The notes under the pieces were generated by a model. The model saw nothing but the letters and a program-made list of their open reading frames with translations. It did no database searches and was not told where the DNA came from. DNA of 50,638 nucleotides from Oscillatoria salina IIICB1 (lineage in GTDB: Bacteria; Cyanobacteriota; Cyanobacteriia; Cyanobacteriales; SIO1D9). The stretch covers positions 1 to 50,638 of the forward strand of contig NZ_JAAHBQ010000020.1 of the NCBI RefSeq assembly GCF_020144665.1, read 5' to 3'. Made by a program: the position numbers and the translations under genes. The number at the start of each line of letters is the position of its first letter. The first letter of the stretch is position 1. This document shows positions 25,758-34,774 of the stretch, piece by piece.

Positions 25758-28049
25758 ATGAATAACCTACCCCTCTTTAACCTACGGCTTACTAGCTCTT
25801 GCTATATTGTCGGTATTTATGCCTTCTTAGGTAGTCTCTGGATTAGCTTTTCTGATGCTCTTATAGTTAAATTGACAAATGATATGGTTTTGCTGAGTAA
25901 ATTACAGAGTATTAAAGGTTGGGGGTTTGTTTTCTTAAGTAGTTGTTTGCTTTATTTACTTTTAAGTCGTAAGGATCGCACTAAGTCCGAATCAGCAATA
26001 GTAACTGAGTTAGAATTAGCAGCTTGGGTAGGGGCAATGACTGATATTGTGCTAATTTTAGACAAGCAAGGTTGCTGTCAAAAAATACTTTCGACACAGA
26101 CAATTGCTTCCGAGCAACGCAGACAAGAATTAATAGGTAAAAGTTTCCGCGAAGTTTTATCTTTAGAGCAAGCAGAATTATTTGAGGAGCAAATTTGCCA
26201 AGTCCTAGAAAAGCAACAAATTGCGCAAATTAAATACAGTTTATTAGTAGAAAGTAAGTTACTTTGGTTTGTTGCTAAAATTGTGCCACTATCAAAAGAT
26301 ACGGTAATTTGGGTAGCGAGAGATATTACCGAACAAACACAGACAGAAGCAGAATTAGAACAAAAAGAACAGCAATGTCGTTTGCTAGCGAACAACTTTC
26401 CGGAGAGTTTAGTGATGTTTTTTGATAGAAATTTACGCTACACCCTTGTCGAAGGTACTGGTTTGGAGATAGGAGATTTAAGTAAAAATAGAATAGAAGG
26501 AAAAACAATTTGGGAAGCTTTACCAGTAGACATTTGTGAGTTAGTGGAGCCATTGTATTGGAAAGCGATCGCGGGAAAAACAAGTTTTGCTGAAATTCCT
26601 GACGGCTCTCGCGTTTATTTACTTCAAGTACAGCCAATTACTGATAGTCAAGGGGAAATTTTTGGGGGAATGACGATCGCTCAAGAAATTACGGCGCAAA
26701 TCGAAATTGAAGAACATTTACAAGAATATGCTTTTTGTGATTCGCTAACAGGTTTACCCAACAAAACTTGGTTTTTAGAGCGTTTGAGTAGAACTTTAGA
26801 AGAGACTTTATCGGGCAAAAATGACTTATTTGCGGTTTTTTACATTCAATTAGAACGCTTTTCCATTGTTAAATATAGTCTCGGACACGAACTCGCCGAT
26901 AAATTGGCGATCGCGACTGCTCACCGTTTGCAAGGATGCTTGCGTTTAAGGGAACCAGTTGCACAGGTAGGAGACAGCGCTTTGGCAATTTTGCTGGCAA
27001 ATCTGGAAGATGTTAGCGAAGCTACTTGCATCGCGGAGCGCATTCAAGAGCTGTTAAATTTACCTTTAAGTTTGCGCGGACATGAAATTTATTCTCCAGT
27101 CACGATTGGTATTGCTTTCGGAAACTATCAACTTCGAGATCGCGAGTGGCATTTTCAACGCCCAGAAGATTTGCTGCGCGGTGCGGATACGGCGATGAAC
27201 CATGCTAAGAGTAATGGCAAGCTGCACTATGCCGTTTTTCACCCAGAGATGCACAGTTTGGCGATCGCACGCTTGCAGTTAGAAACTGAGTTACGCAAGG
27301 CGATCGAATCTGGTCAATTGCAAATTTTTTATCAACCAATTGTCTGTTTAAAAACTGGCAAAATTATTGGTTTTGAAGCTTTGGTACGTTGGTTACATCC
27401 TCTTCGCGGCAAAATTGCTCCCAGTGAGTTTATTTCTTTAGCTGAGGAAACAGGATTAATTGGTGCAATTGATTGGTGGATGCTGCGCGAAGCTTGCCAA
27501 CAATTAAGTATTTGGCAGCAAGATCGGCAGGAAAGCGAACCTTTAACCATGAGCGTTAATATGTCCCACAAAATCTTATCCCAGGTTAATTTAGTGGCTG
27601 AGATTAAGAAAATTTTGTCCTCGACTGGGATTGCTCCGAGTAGTTTGAAACTAGAGGTTACGGAAAGAGCAATTATGGAAGATGGCGCTGCGGAAGCTAA
27701 CACTCTTGAGGAATTGAAAAGTTTGGGAATCAAACTTTCGATCGATGATTTTGGTACGGGTTATTCTTGTTTAGAACGCTTGCATCAGTTGCCGATTGAT
27801 ACGTTAAAAATCGATCGTTCTTTTGTCAGTCGAATGCTCCAAGATCCTAATAATTGGCAAATTATCAGCACAATTATTACCCTAGCTCATAGTTTAAATA
27901 TGGACGCGATCGCTGAAGGCATCGAAACTGCTGCGGAGTTTGCTGAATTGCGATCGCTTGCTGCTGAATATGGACAGGGTTACTTTTTCTCCAAACCTCT
28001 CTCCCATCAAGAAGCAGAAGCTTTACTCAAACAAAAATTACAATGGTAA
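25758..28049 (+). CDS. Membrane-anchored PAS-GGDEF-EAL protein (likely c-di-GMP phosphodiesterase)
   Basis: A 763-residue signalling protein. Two N-terminal membrane helices (about 10-35 and 50-70) are followed by PAS-like segments (about 85-200 and 205-310). A GGDEF domain (about 320-485) then precedes an EAL domain (about 500-755). The GGDEF signature is replaced by VGDSA, so cyclase activity is unlikely. The EAL domain keeps FEALVRW, the Asn in SVNMS, the Glu in EVTERAIM, IDDFGTGYS and the Glu in AIAEGIET, so it should hydrolyse c-di-GMP. ATG 25758 with AAAGG before it is preferred to TTG 25653. Confidence 0.92.
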   Translation: MNNLPLFNLRLTSSCYIVGIYAFLGSLWISFSDALIVKLTNDMVLLSKLQSIKGWGFVFLSSCLLYLLLSRKDRTKSESAIVTELELAAWVGAMTDIVLILDKQGCCQKILSTQTIASEQRRQELIGKSFREVLSLEQAELFEEQICQVLEKQQIAQIKYSLLVESKLLWFVAKIVPLSKDTVIWVARDITEQTQTEAELEQKEQQCRLLANNFPESLVMFFDRNLRYTLVEGTGLEIGDLSKNRIEGKTIWEALPVDICELVEPLYWKAIAGKTSFAEIPDGSRVYLLQVQPITDSQGEIFGGMTIAQEITAQIEIEEHLQEYAFCDSLTGLPNKTWFLERLSRTLEETLSGKNDLFAVFYIQLERFSIVKYSLGHELADKLAIATAHRLQGCLRLREPVAQVGDSALAILLANLEDVSEATCIAERIQELLNLPLSLRGHEIYSPVTIGIAFGNYQLRDREWHFQRPEDLLRGADTAMNHAKSNGKLHYAVFHPEMHSLAIARLQLETELRKAIESGQLQIFYQPIVCLKTGKIIGFEALVRWLHPLRGKIAPSEFISLAEETGLIGAIDWWMLREACQQLSIWQQDRQESEPLTMSVNMSHKILSQVNLVAEIKKILSSTGIAPSSLKLEVTERAIMEDGAAEANTLEELKSLGIKLSIDDFGTGYSCLERLHQLPIDTLKIDRSFVSRMLQDPNNWQIISTIITLAHSLNMDAIAEGIETAAEFAELRSLAAEYGQGYFFSKPLSHQEAEALLKQKLQW

Positions 28050-28073
28050 TTATCATTGATCAGCGTAAATGAG

Positions 28074-28670
28074 ATGAAAATGCAACGCATCATTGGTTTA
28101 ACAGGTGGTATTGCCACAGGCAAAACCACTGTCTCAAATTACCTTGCTAATAACTATAATTTCCCCGTTTTCGATGCCGACATTTATGCCCGAGAAGCAG
28201 TTCAATCGGATTCTTTTATTTTGACAGAACTTGCCCAACGATACAGCCCTAATATTCTTTTATCTAACGGCGAACTAGATCGTCAAGCTTTAGCGAAAAT
28301 TATCTTCCATAATCCTCAAGAACGTAGTTGGGTGGAGCAAAAAATTCATCCTTACGTGCGTCAGCGCATCCAAGCTCAACTGAGGACATTTTCTGGTTAT
28401 ATAGCAGTCTTAGCTATTCCTTTATTATTTGAAGCTAAAATGACTGATTTATGTAACGAAATTTGGGTGGTAAGTTGCCACTTACAACAGCAAATAAAAC
28501 GCCTGATCGAGCGCAACAATTTTACTTTAGCACAAGCACAAGCTCGGATCGATAGCCAAATGCCTCTAGGGGAAAAAATAGCTGCTGCTGACGTAGTTTT
28601 AGACAACTCGGCAACTTTAGATTACTTGTATAAACAAATTGATGCTCAACTAATTTCCCGGCAATTATGA
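28074..28670 (+). CDS. coaE: Dephospho-CoA kinase CoaE
   Basis: A 198-residue P-loop kinase for the last step of coenzyme A synthesis. MQRIIGLTGGIATGKTT gives the Walker A motif, FPVFDADIYARE the conserved DADxxA, then VEQKIHPYVR and IPLLFEAKMTDLC. The lid and base-binding part LIERNNFTLAQAQARIDSQMPLGEKIAAADVVLDN is also present. Start ATG 28074 or 28080 is possible. A TTG at 28056 is less likely. It is 24 bp after the EAL gene, so it may be read through from it. Confidence 0.95.
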   Translation: MKMQRIIGLTGGIATGKTTVSNYLANNYNFPVFDADIYAREAVQSDSFILTELAQRYSPNILLSNGELDRQALAKIIFHNPQERSWVEQKIHPYVRQRIQAQLRTFSGYIAVLAIPLLFEAKMTDLCNEIWVVSCHLQQQIKRLIERNNFTLAQAQARIDSQMPLGEKIAAADVVLDNSATLDYLYKQIDAQLISRQL

Positions 28671-28713
28671 TATAATTCATTTGCTTTTAGTTTCCTAGAG
28701 AATTAGGCGATAA

Positions 28714-29244
28714 ATGTATTTTTTGCAGGACACTAATATCAGAATACCGATCGCTATAGAAATTGTCCGGTCAACCCCGACACAACTTTTGCTCAGAGTT
28801 CGCCCAATTTATTTATGGTTAGTGGGAATTTTTGTCGCGATCGCGGCATTATATCTAATTATTTCTTATCGCTATGAAGTCGAACAACTGTGGTTGCTTT
28901 ATTTGCTTTTAGGTGGTTGGTTGGTTTTAACTTTTCTCTTTCTAATCTCTAGCGAAGTTATAACCTGTCGCTTTGATAAAGTTTTGGGTATGATGACTCT
29001 CAAACAAAAAACATTGCTAGGTACTAAAGTTACCAAATACCCACTTTGGGAAATTCGTCAAGTAGGTTTAGACAAATTAGTCTCTTCTTATCGAGTAGTA
29101 ATCTTATTTCATGACGGTAATTATGTCTTCCTTCCTGGCTATTACAGCAGCGAGAAAAACACTAAACAACACGCCGTTCTCTCTATTGCTAAGTTTCTCA
29201 ACATCGAGGCTTTGTTTGACTTATCTTTAGCTGTTAAGTCATAA
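28714..29244 (+). CDS. Hypothetical two-helix membrane protein
   Basis: A 176-residue protein with an N-terminal cytoplasmic strand region, two membrane helices (about 32-50 and 58-79), and a C-terminal beta-rich domain (about 85-170: VITCRFDKVLGMMTLKQKTLLG, KYPLWEIRQVGLDKL, YRVVILFHDGNYVFLPGYY). That layout resembles the PH-like bYdeD/bPH2 membrane proteins, but the match is from pattern only. It is 43 bp after coaE. Convergent with the RNase III-like gene. Confidence 0.7.
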   Translation: MYFLQDTNIRIPIAIEIVRSTPTQLLLRVRPIYLWLVGIFVAIAALYLIISYRYEVEQLWLLYLLLGGWLVLTFLFLISSEVITCRFDKVLGMMTLKQKTLLGTKVTKYPLWEIRQVGLDKLVSSYRVVILFHDGNYVFLPGYYSSEKNTKQHAVLSIAKFLNIEALFDLSLAVKS

Positions 29245-29275
29245 GCGGGTGCGTTAAATAACCCACCCTAGTTAC

Positions 29276-30238
29276 TTAACTTGTTGTCGTTGTCATTATT
29301 TCATTATACTTGTCTTTTCCTGCTTGATAATTTTTACTTTCGTAGCCTAAAATATTATGGATAATCCATTTTTGGGGATATCCCTCCTTCAGCAATAAAG
29401 AAATTCCTCTTTGCAAAGTTTTTTCTTCGTCCAAAAATTTATTTGCCAACCATTCGCTTGTTTTCGCAAAAGCGGTTTTGTCGTTTTCGGTATGGTAATC
29501 AACGTAAATTGCACCTAATAAGGGCTTAAATGGCTTGACGGGAACTACTTCATCTCCTAGTTTAAGTACGGCCAAATCCTGTTTAGTTAGTTGGGAATTG
29601 TACTCATTTACCTTTTCTTTTTTGAGCAGATTGTTTGCTAACGAACTTAATCCTTTTTCCTTCATTCCCGGTAAAAGATTGTACAAATATTCGGCAACAA
29701 TTGCTTTTAACAGAGCATTACCAAGTAATTGCAACTGCTTGTTGTGAGAAAAACGTTCTTTGATATCTTTTTGATAACGCTCTAACAAGGGTGCAATTAA
29801 ATGTTTATCGATCCATTTTCGAGTTTGGAGATAGCCTCGATCTAGATAAATTGCACCTACTAAAGCTTTGAAGGCACTTGCAAAAGGATTGTTACTTTTT
29901 TGACGTAGTTGATACCTTTCTTCTTTGAGTGCTAAAAAAGGGTAAGAAGCGCCTAATTCCATTTGAAACCACAGTTTGGTTAACCTTTCTCCTTCAACCA
30001 ATTTGTCCCGTAATTTAGAAAGTTTACCAGCTTCTAGATAAGGACAATTACGATATAAGTAGTCAATGCAAGCTAAATTAAGCATTGACTTACCTAAAAA
30101 TTCTAAGCGTTCGTTGTTTTCTTCGGGTTTTCCAAGTTGTTCTGCGTAAGAGGGATGCGTTAAAGCAAGTCGTAGGTAGTCACTATGTTTAAATTTGATG
30201 CCAATTTTACTTTCTACTTGCGACCAGTTGATTTCCAT
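29276..30238 (-). CDS. Tandem RNase III-like protein lacking catalytic acids
   Basis: A 320-residue protein with two RNase III-type helical domains. Domain 1 (about 1-155) has NNERLEFLGKSMLNL and FKALVGAIYLDRGY. Domain 2 (about 160-270) has NKQLQLLGNALLKAIVAEYLY and PFKPLLGAIYVDY. Against E. coli RNase III (E38, D45, D114, E117), domain 1 reads E43, K50, S121, K124 and domain 2 reads K167, N174, K235, K238. All but one catalytic acid are gone. No double-stranded-RNA-binding domain is visible. The C-terminus (about 275-315, PQKWIIHNILGYESKNY) is helical and basic. It is probably an RNA-binding pseudo-nuclease. It may be cotranscribed with cobL, 100 bp upstream. Confidence 0.85.
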   Translation of the reverse strand: MEINWSQVESKIGIKFKHSDYLRLALTHPSYAEQLGKPEENNERLEFLGKSMLNLACIDYLYRNCPYLEAGKLSKLRDKLVEGERLTKLWFQMELGASYPFLALKEERYQLRQKSNNPFASAFKALVGAIYLDRGYLQTRKWIDKHLIAPLLERYQKDIKERFSHNKQLQLLGNALLKAIVAEYLYNLLPGMKEKGLSSLANNLLKKEKVNEYNSQLTKQDLAVLKLGDEVVPVKPFKPLLGAIYVDYHTENDKTAFAKTSEWLANKFLDEEKTLQRGISLLLKEGYPQKWIIHNILGYESKNYQAGKDKYNEIMTTTTS

Positions 30239-30338
30239 TTTGATACCACTTATACAACAAATTTAGCGATAGTTAAGTTACGATGAGATCGGGATAAAGC
30301 CTTGACTGGGAACTGGCGATTACCAATTAACTCTGAAT

Positions 30339-31583
30339 CTATTTTTGGCTTGCATTCACAATTGTAACTGGATTGAGGGGAGAAAAGCGAGTTAGTTGGG
30401 CTACTGGGGTTGAACGTGCGATATTTAGTTGTAAAATACGGTAATTCCAATTGCGATTTTGCAACCAATTGAGGGTAAGATTGAGGTGTTCTAAGGTGGC
30501 TAAGGCTAAGACTAAAATTCCTTCAGTTAACAGTTTAGTTGCACAAAAATCTAGAATTGACTCTAAGTTGCCGCCGCTCCCGCCGATGAAAATGCGATTT
30601 GGGGCGGGTAAATCTGTTAAAATCTTGGGGGCAATACCGTGGAGAGAATAAACGTTATTTACTTGTAAGCGCTGACAGTTTTGTTCGATTAAGGCTTTTC
30701 CCATTGCGGTTTTTTCGATCGCGTACACTTGCGAATTTGGACATAAACGCGCTATTTCGATCGCTACCGAGCCGGTACCTGCTCCAATATCCCACACGGT
30801 TTGTCCGCATTTTAAGGCTAACTCTCCTAATATTACCAGACGCACTTCTCGTTTGGTCATGAGTCCGGGGCGATCGCGTAAACTTAAAAAGGTTCGATCT
30901 GGTAATCCAATTAGCGGTAATTCCTTGACATTTAACTCATTTTGTGCAGTAAGTTCGCCTTTAATTAGAACAACGACATTGAGTTTAGCAAAGGTTTTTC
31001 TCTCTAAGGTTTCAGGGGAGTAGCAATTAACATTTTCTTCAGTAGCGCCCAGATTTTCACAGACCCAAAAATCGTAGGAAGTTGGTAAATCGAGAGCTAG
31101 ATAAAGATTCGCGATCGCGCCGGGCGTATTTTTCCCATCGGTGAGGATAGCAATTTTGTCAATACCTTGTTGTAAAGCTTTACTTAACTCATCGAGGGAA
31201 CGTCCGTGAGCGCTAATAATTTTAGCATCTTGCCAGGGAACTTTGAGGCGATTAAAAGCTAATTGGACGGAAGATAAATGAGGATGAAAATGCAGTTTTT
31301 CTGGTGGTAACTTCGAGAGTAACAAACGTCCCAAACCGAAAAATAAAGGATCGCCAGAGACTAAAATCACAATCGAATCAGAATTATCGAGACGCTGACG
31401 AATTTCAGTAATTGCGGTAGTAAAATTTCCCAGAACTAGACGCAGAGCCGGATGTTGAGGAAAATAAGTTAAATGGCGATCGCTACCTACTAATAAAGTC
31501 GCCCGCTCGACAATTTCGCGTACACTTTCAGTTAAGCCCGCAGCACCATCCAAACCAATTCCGACCACATTTATTTCACTCAT
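30339..31583 (-). CDS. cobL: Precorrin-6Y C5,15-methyltransferase (decarboxylating), CbiE-CbiT fusion
   Basis: A 414-residue bifunctional enzyme of cobalamin synthesis. Residues about 1-210 are the CbiE methyltransferase (VVGIGLDGAAGL, VILVSGDPLFFGLGR, ISAHGRSLDEL). Residues about 225-414 are the CbiT methyltransferase-decarboxylase (MTKREVRLVILGELAL, TVWDIGAGTGSVAIEIA, RIFIGGSGG). The ATG at 31583 lies 8 nt inside the end of cobH, giving translational coupling. A TTG three codons upstream is less likely. Confidence 0.94.
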   Translation of the reverse strand: MSEINVVGIGLDGAAGLTESVREIVERATLLVGSDRHLTYFPQHPALRLVLGNFTTAITEIRQRLDNSDSIVILVSGDPLFFGLGRLLLSKLPPEKLHFHPHLSSVQLAFNRLKVPWQDAKIISAHGRSLDELSKALQQGIDKIAILTDGKNTPGAIANLYLALDLPTSYDFWVCENLGATEENVNCYSPETLERKTFAKLNVVVLIKGELTAQNELNVKELPLIGLPDRTFLSLRDRPGLMTKREVRLVILGELALKCGQTVWDIGAGTGSVAIEIARLCPNSQVYAIEKTAMGKALIEQNCQRLQVNNVYSLHGIAPKILTDLPAPNRIFIGGSGGNLESILDFCATKLLTEGILVLALATLEHLNLTLNWLQNRNWNYRILQLNIARSTPVAQLTRFSPLNPVTIVNASQK

Positions 31584-32205
31584 CAGAGTCAAATTCGCTC
31601 GCTTCCCAAGCTAAAATAATTAAAGCATTAAGAATAGCTGCGGCAACAGCAGAACCACCTTGACGACCTTGAATAAGAATATGAGGAAGAGAGGTTTCCG
31701 CCAAAGCTTGTTTCGACTCTACCACATTCACGAAACCCACAGGCGCACCAATTACAAAAGCAGGTTTTCTAGTTAAATGTGGTAACTGAGAACAAAGTGC
31801 AAACAAAGCAGTTGGCGCATTACCAAAAACGTAAATCGCTTGGGGAAAACTGTCAAGACATTGTAATAAACCCGTTTCCGTGCGAGTTTTTCCCGGAATA
31901 GCAGTCGGTGCGAGTTCAACTGCGGAAATCAAAGGATTTTGCCAAGTTTTTTTAACTAAAGTAGCCACGCCAATTTTAACCATTGTCACATCAGTAACAA
32001 TCGGCACAGCTTGACGTAGAGAAGAAATAGCAGAGGCGATCGCACCAGGAGTAAACTGAATTAAGCGGGAATATTCAAAATCCGCCGTAGCGTGAATAAC
32101 CCGCCGCGCGATCGCGTATTCCGCAGCAGTAAAATTATGTTTGCCAATTTCGCGATCGATAATGGCAAAACTTTGCTGAAGAATAGGATGGTTTAAATCG
32201 TTCAA
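31576..32205 (-). CDS. cobH: Precorrin-8X methylmutase CobH/CbiC
   Basis: A 209-residue enzyme that moves the C11 methyl to C12, giving hydrogenobyrinate or cobyrinate. Landmarks are ARRVIHATADFEYS with catalytic H38, IVTDVTMVKIGV, and PAFVIGAPVGFVNVVESKQAL with the closing IQGRQGGSAVAAAILNAL. Complete and of normal length. It overlaps the upstream 2H gene by 4 bp and the downstream cobL by 8 bp, so all three are translated together. Confidence 0.95.
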   Translation of the reverse strand: MNDLNHPILQQSFAIIDREIGKHNFTAAEYAIARRVIHATADFEYSRLIQFTPGAIASAISSLRQAVPIVTDVTMVKIGVATLVKKTWQNPLISAVELAPTAIPGKTRTETGLLQCLDSFPQAIYVFGNAPTALFALCSQLPHLTRKPAFVIGAPVGFVNVVESKQALAETSLPHILIQGRQGGSAVAAAILNALIILAWEASEFDSDE

Positions 32206-32975
32206 AACTCGATCGCGGGTAAATCCGAATCTCGATAATAACCTGTCATGTTAGCAAATTTACGCAACTCAGCTCGACGGACAGTTAAAATTTGTGCTTC
32301 AGCTTCGAGCAATTGGTCATTTAAACTGGTTAAAATTTGTTGGAGACGATCGCGGTCAAGATCGGCAGGAATCGTGCCAAAATAGCCCAAAGTAATATGA
32401 CCCATAAAAGTATATTGCTGTTCGACACCCAAACCAATTAGACCAGGATTTTGATAAATTGAGCGACGTAATTGGAGGATGCGCGTATAACCCGCTTCAT
32501 CAACAGGGATAAAACAAACAGCGATCGCGCGAGGTCTAACAGTTAATCCTAGCAAACGCAATTCAATCGGTTTACCAAGACTAACCAACTCCTGAGACTG
32601 CTGAAAACTTTCAGCAATGCAATCTCGTAACTCCCGTTCAAAATTAGGATTCTCCTTAAGTGCATCTCGATAAGCACTGTCCCAAATCAAATCTGCTAGC
32701 GTCAAGTGAAAACTTTCTGGTGGTACAGTAGCGATCGACCCTGAATCGAGTTGTTCGTGTAATTGGGACTGAACAACCTTTAAATTGCCGTAAATATCGC
32801 GATTATACTCATCCTCGCACCAAGGGGGTGTCATAACTGTATAACCCGGAAAATCCACTGGTTGTTCCCCACAAAACTTAGGAGACTCCTGGATATTTTG
32901 GAGTTGCCCGCTATAAGCTGAGGGTAGGGTTAGCCGAGCTACTCGATTAAGATAAGTTTGATATGCTTCGTCCAA
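32202..32975 (-). CDS. 2H phosphoesterase-family protein (DUF1868-like)
   Basis: A 257-residue protein with two HxT motifs of the 2H superfamily: H90-L-T92 in FHLTLADLIW and H193-I-T195 in MGHITLGYFG, spaced about 100 residues apart as in RNA ligase T-like and cyclic phosphodiesterase folds. Both histidines and threonines are intact, so a 2',3'-cyclic or 1'',2''-cyclic phosphate hydrolase is plausible. It is the first gene of the cobH-cobL operon with an ATGA-type overlap. It is divergent from holA, 42 bp away. No cobalamin step is known to need such an enzyme. Confidence 0.8.
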   Translation of the reverse strand: MDEAYQTYLNRVARLTLPSAYSGQLQNIQESPKFCGEQPVDFPGYTVMTPPWCEDEYNRDIYGNLKVVQSQLHEQLDSGSIATVPPESFHLTLADLIWDSAYRDALKENPNFERELRDCIAESFQQSQELVSLGKPIELRLLGLTVRPRAIAVCFIPVDEAGYTRILQLRRSIYQNPGLIGLGVEQQYTFMGHITLGYFGTIPADLDRDRLQQILTSLNDQLLEAEAQILTVRRAELRKFANMTGYYRDSDLPAIEF

Positions 32976-33017
32976 TCTGGTGTGCCTCGCTCTTAGATAC
33001 TATAAGTAGTTTCTCTT

Positions 33018-34001
33018 ATGCCAATTTACCTTTTCTGGGGGGAAGATGACTTCGCGATCGCCAAAGCTGTTGAGAAACTTCGCAAACAAGTCCTCGATCC
33101 CAACTGGTTACAATTTAACTACGAAAAAATTTTCGGCGATCGCCAAGATCGAGTCATTCAAGCATTTGATACTGCTATGACTCCCGTTTTTGGGCTGGGA
33201 GGACGTTTAGTTTGGTTAGCTGATACTACCATCTGTCAACATTGTACGGAAGAATTACTCGCGCAATTACAGCGAACTTTACCCGCTCTACCACCAGATT
33301 CTCATTTATTGTTCACCACTAGCAAGAAACCCGATAAACGCCTTAAATCTACCAAACTGCTCCAAGAATACGCCCAAATACAAGAATTTAGTTTAATTCC
33401 CCCTTGGGAAACTGAGAAACTCTTACAGCAACTCAAGCAACTCTCCGGTGAGTTTAACGTCCAACTTACCCCAAAAGCCGAAAAATTCCTCGCCGAATCT
33501 GTGGGTAACGATACCAGACAACTAGCCAGCGAACTCGAAAAATTACAAATCTACGGACAAAATCAGACAGGATCTCTCGATCTCGAGACAGTTTCCAGCT
33601 TAGTTACCTCAAATAGCCAGAATAGTTTACACTTAGCAACAGCAATTAAAGAAAAAGACGAAGCTCGTGTCTTAGGGTTAGTCAACGAGTTGCTAAACCG
33701 TAACGAACCCGCTTTAAAGATTGTCGCTACCTTAGTTGGACAATTTCGGATTTGGGCGATCGTCAAGCTAATGGTTGAAACGGTCGAAAGAGACGAAAAA
33801 AAGATCGCTGCGGTAGCGCAAATTGGCAATCCCAAGCGCATTTACTTTCTGCGTAAAGAAGTCCAAAACCTGAAAGCACGGCAGCTACTCGCTATTTTAC
33901 CAGTTTTGTTAGACTTAGAAATTAGCTTGAAAACAGGTGCAGAGCCGTTATCTACTTTACAAGCAAAAGCGATCGAAATGTGTCATCTTCTCCGAAAGTA
34001 G
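33018..34001 (+). CDS. holA: DNA polymerase III delta subunit HolA
   Basis: A 327-residue clamp-loader subunit that opens the beta sliding clamp. It starts MPIYLFWGEDDFAIAKAVEKL (the FxGED start of the family), has a AAA+-like fold without Walker motifs, and shows FTTSKKPDKRLKSTKLLQ, VGNDTRQLASELEKLQIYG, and SLHLATAIKEKD followed by the collar-domain helices LLNRNEPALKIVATLVGQFR. The start has a CTT-ATG context and no clear ribosome-binding site. Confidence 0.93.
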   Translation: MPIYLFWGEDDFAIAKAVEKLRKQVLDPNWLQFNYEKIFGDRQDRVIQAFDTAMTPVFGLGGRLVWLADTTICQHCTEELLAQLQRTLPALPPDSHLLFTTSKKPDKRLKSTKLLQEYAQIQEFSLIPPWETEKLLQQLKQLSGEFNVQLTPKAEKFLAESVGNDTRQLASELEKLQIYGQNQTGSLDLETVSSLVTSNSQNSLHLATAIKEKDEARVLGLVNELLNRNEPALKIVATLVGQFRIWAIVKLMVETVERDEKKIAAVAQIGNPKRIYFLRKEVQNLKARQLLAILPVLLDLEISLKTGAEPLSTLQAKAIEMCHLLRK

Positions 34002-34011
34002 TGGGGACTGG

Positions 34012-34155
34012 GGAGGTGGTGACTGGGAGACTAGGGAGAGGGGGAGGAATTAGGGGATAAACTGATAACTTTTAACTGTTCCCTAATCGCTAGTCAATGT
34101 TAACTGGTAACTGTTCACTGATAACTGGTAACTGTTCACTGTTAACTGAACCCAA
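34012..34155. repeat. Short-repeat region GGGGA / TAACTG / CACTG units
   Basis: A GGGGA- and GGTGACT-rich start (34012-34050) is followed by repeated CTGATAACT, AACTGGTAACTG and TTCACTG units (34060-34148). This is the same short-repeat class as at 14678-14835. No gene is present. It separates holA from the DUF4168 gene. Confidence 0.65.
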
Positions 34156-34264
34156 TCCAAGGGTCCCCAACTAATACTCGGAACTTCTCACGGCTAACAC
34201 AGTTCAAACACAATAGAAGATCCAAATTACGGATTTTATTACTTTATAATTCAAGTTGGCACTA

Positions 34265-34744
34265 ATGTTGACTACATTGTTTCCCCGATTTTACTTAAAT
34301 AAAAAGATTAGCCGTCCGTTAATTGTCGCTTCCTTAGCGACAATGGGCGTAATGTTGGGAATTGTTCCCAGTATTTCGGAACAATCTTTTAGCTTATCTT
34401 TCCAAACTTCAGCTTACGCGCAAGAGTTTACCGACCAAGATATACTTAATTATGCGCGAGCAATTTTGGATATGGAATCATTGCGTCAGCAAGCTTACGA
34501 CGATATCAAGCAAATTATTGGTACTCAACCACCAACAATTGCTTGTAACGATCGCCGGAGTTTGCGTAATCTTCCTCGAGATGCTGAAGCGATCGCTGTC
34601 AATTACTGTAACGGTTCTCGTCGTATTGTTCAAAGTAGTGGTTTGAGTGTTTCTCAATTTAATGAGATGACTGCTAGAGTACAATCCGATTCGAGGCTGA
34701 AAGAAAGGGTTCAACAAGCAATGATTCGACTACAAAGACGTTAA
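34265..34744 (+). CDS. DUF4168 family exported protein
   Basis: A 159-residue protein with a long signal region (basic RFYLNKKISRPL, hydrophobic core, cleavage near SAYA-QEF). The mature part starts FTDQDILNYARAILDMESLRQQAY, the typical DUF4168 start, and is helical with a cysteine pair (ACNDRR, NYCNGSRR). Function is unknown in the family. The ATG at 34265 is chosen over a TTG three codons earlier. It lies 30 bp before ureE, so co-transcription is possible without a clear functional link. Confidence 0.8.
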   Translation: MLTTLFPRFYLNKKISRPLIVASLATMGVMLGIVPSISEQSFSLSFQTSAYAQEFTDQDILNYARAILDMESLRQQAYDDIKQIIGTQPPTIACNDRRSLRNLPRDAEAIAVNYCNGSRRIVQSSGLSVSQFNEMTARVQSDSRLKERVQQAMIRLQRR

Positions 34745-34774
34745 TCTTTAATCTTTTGTCCGACTTTCACCCCG

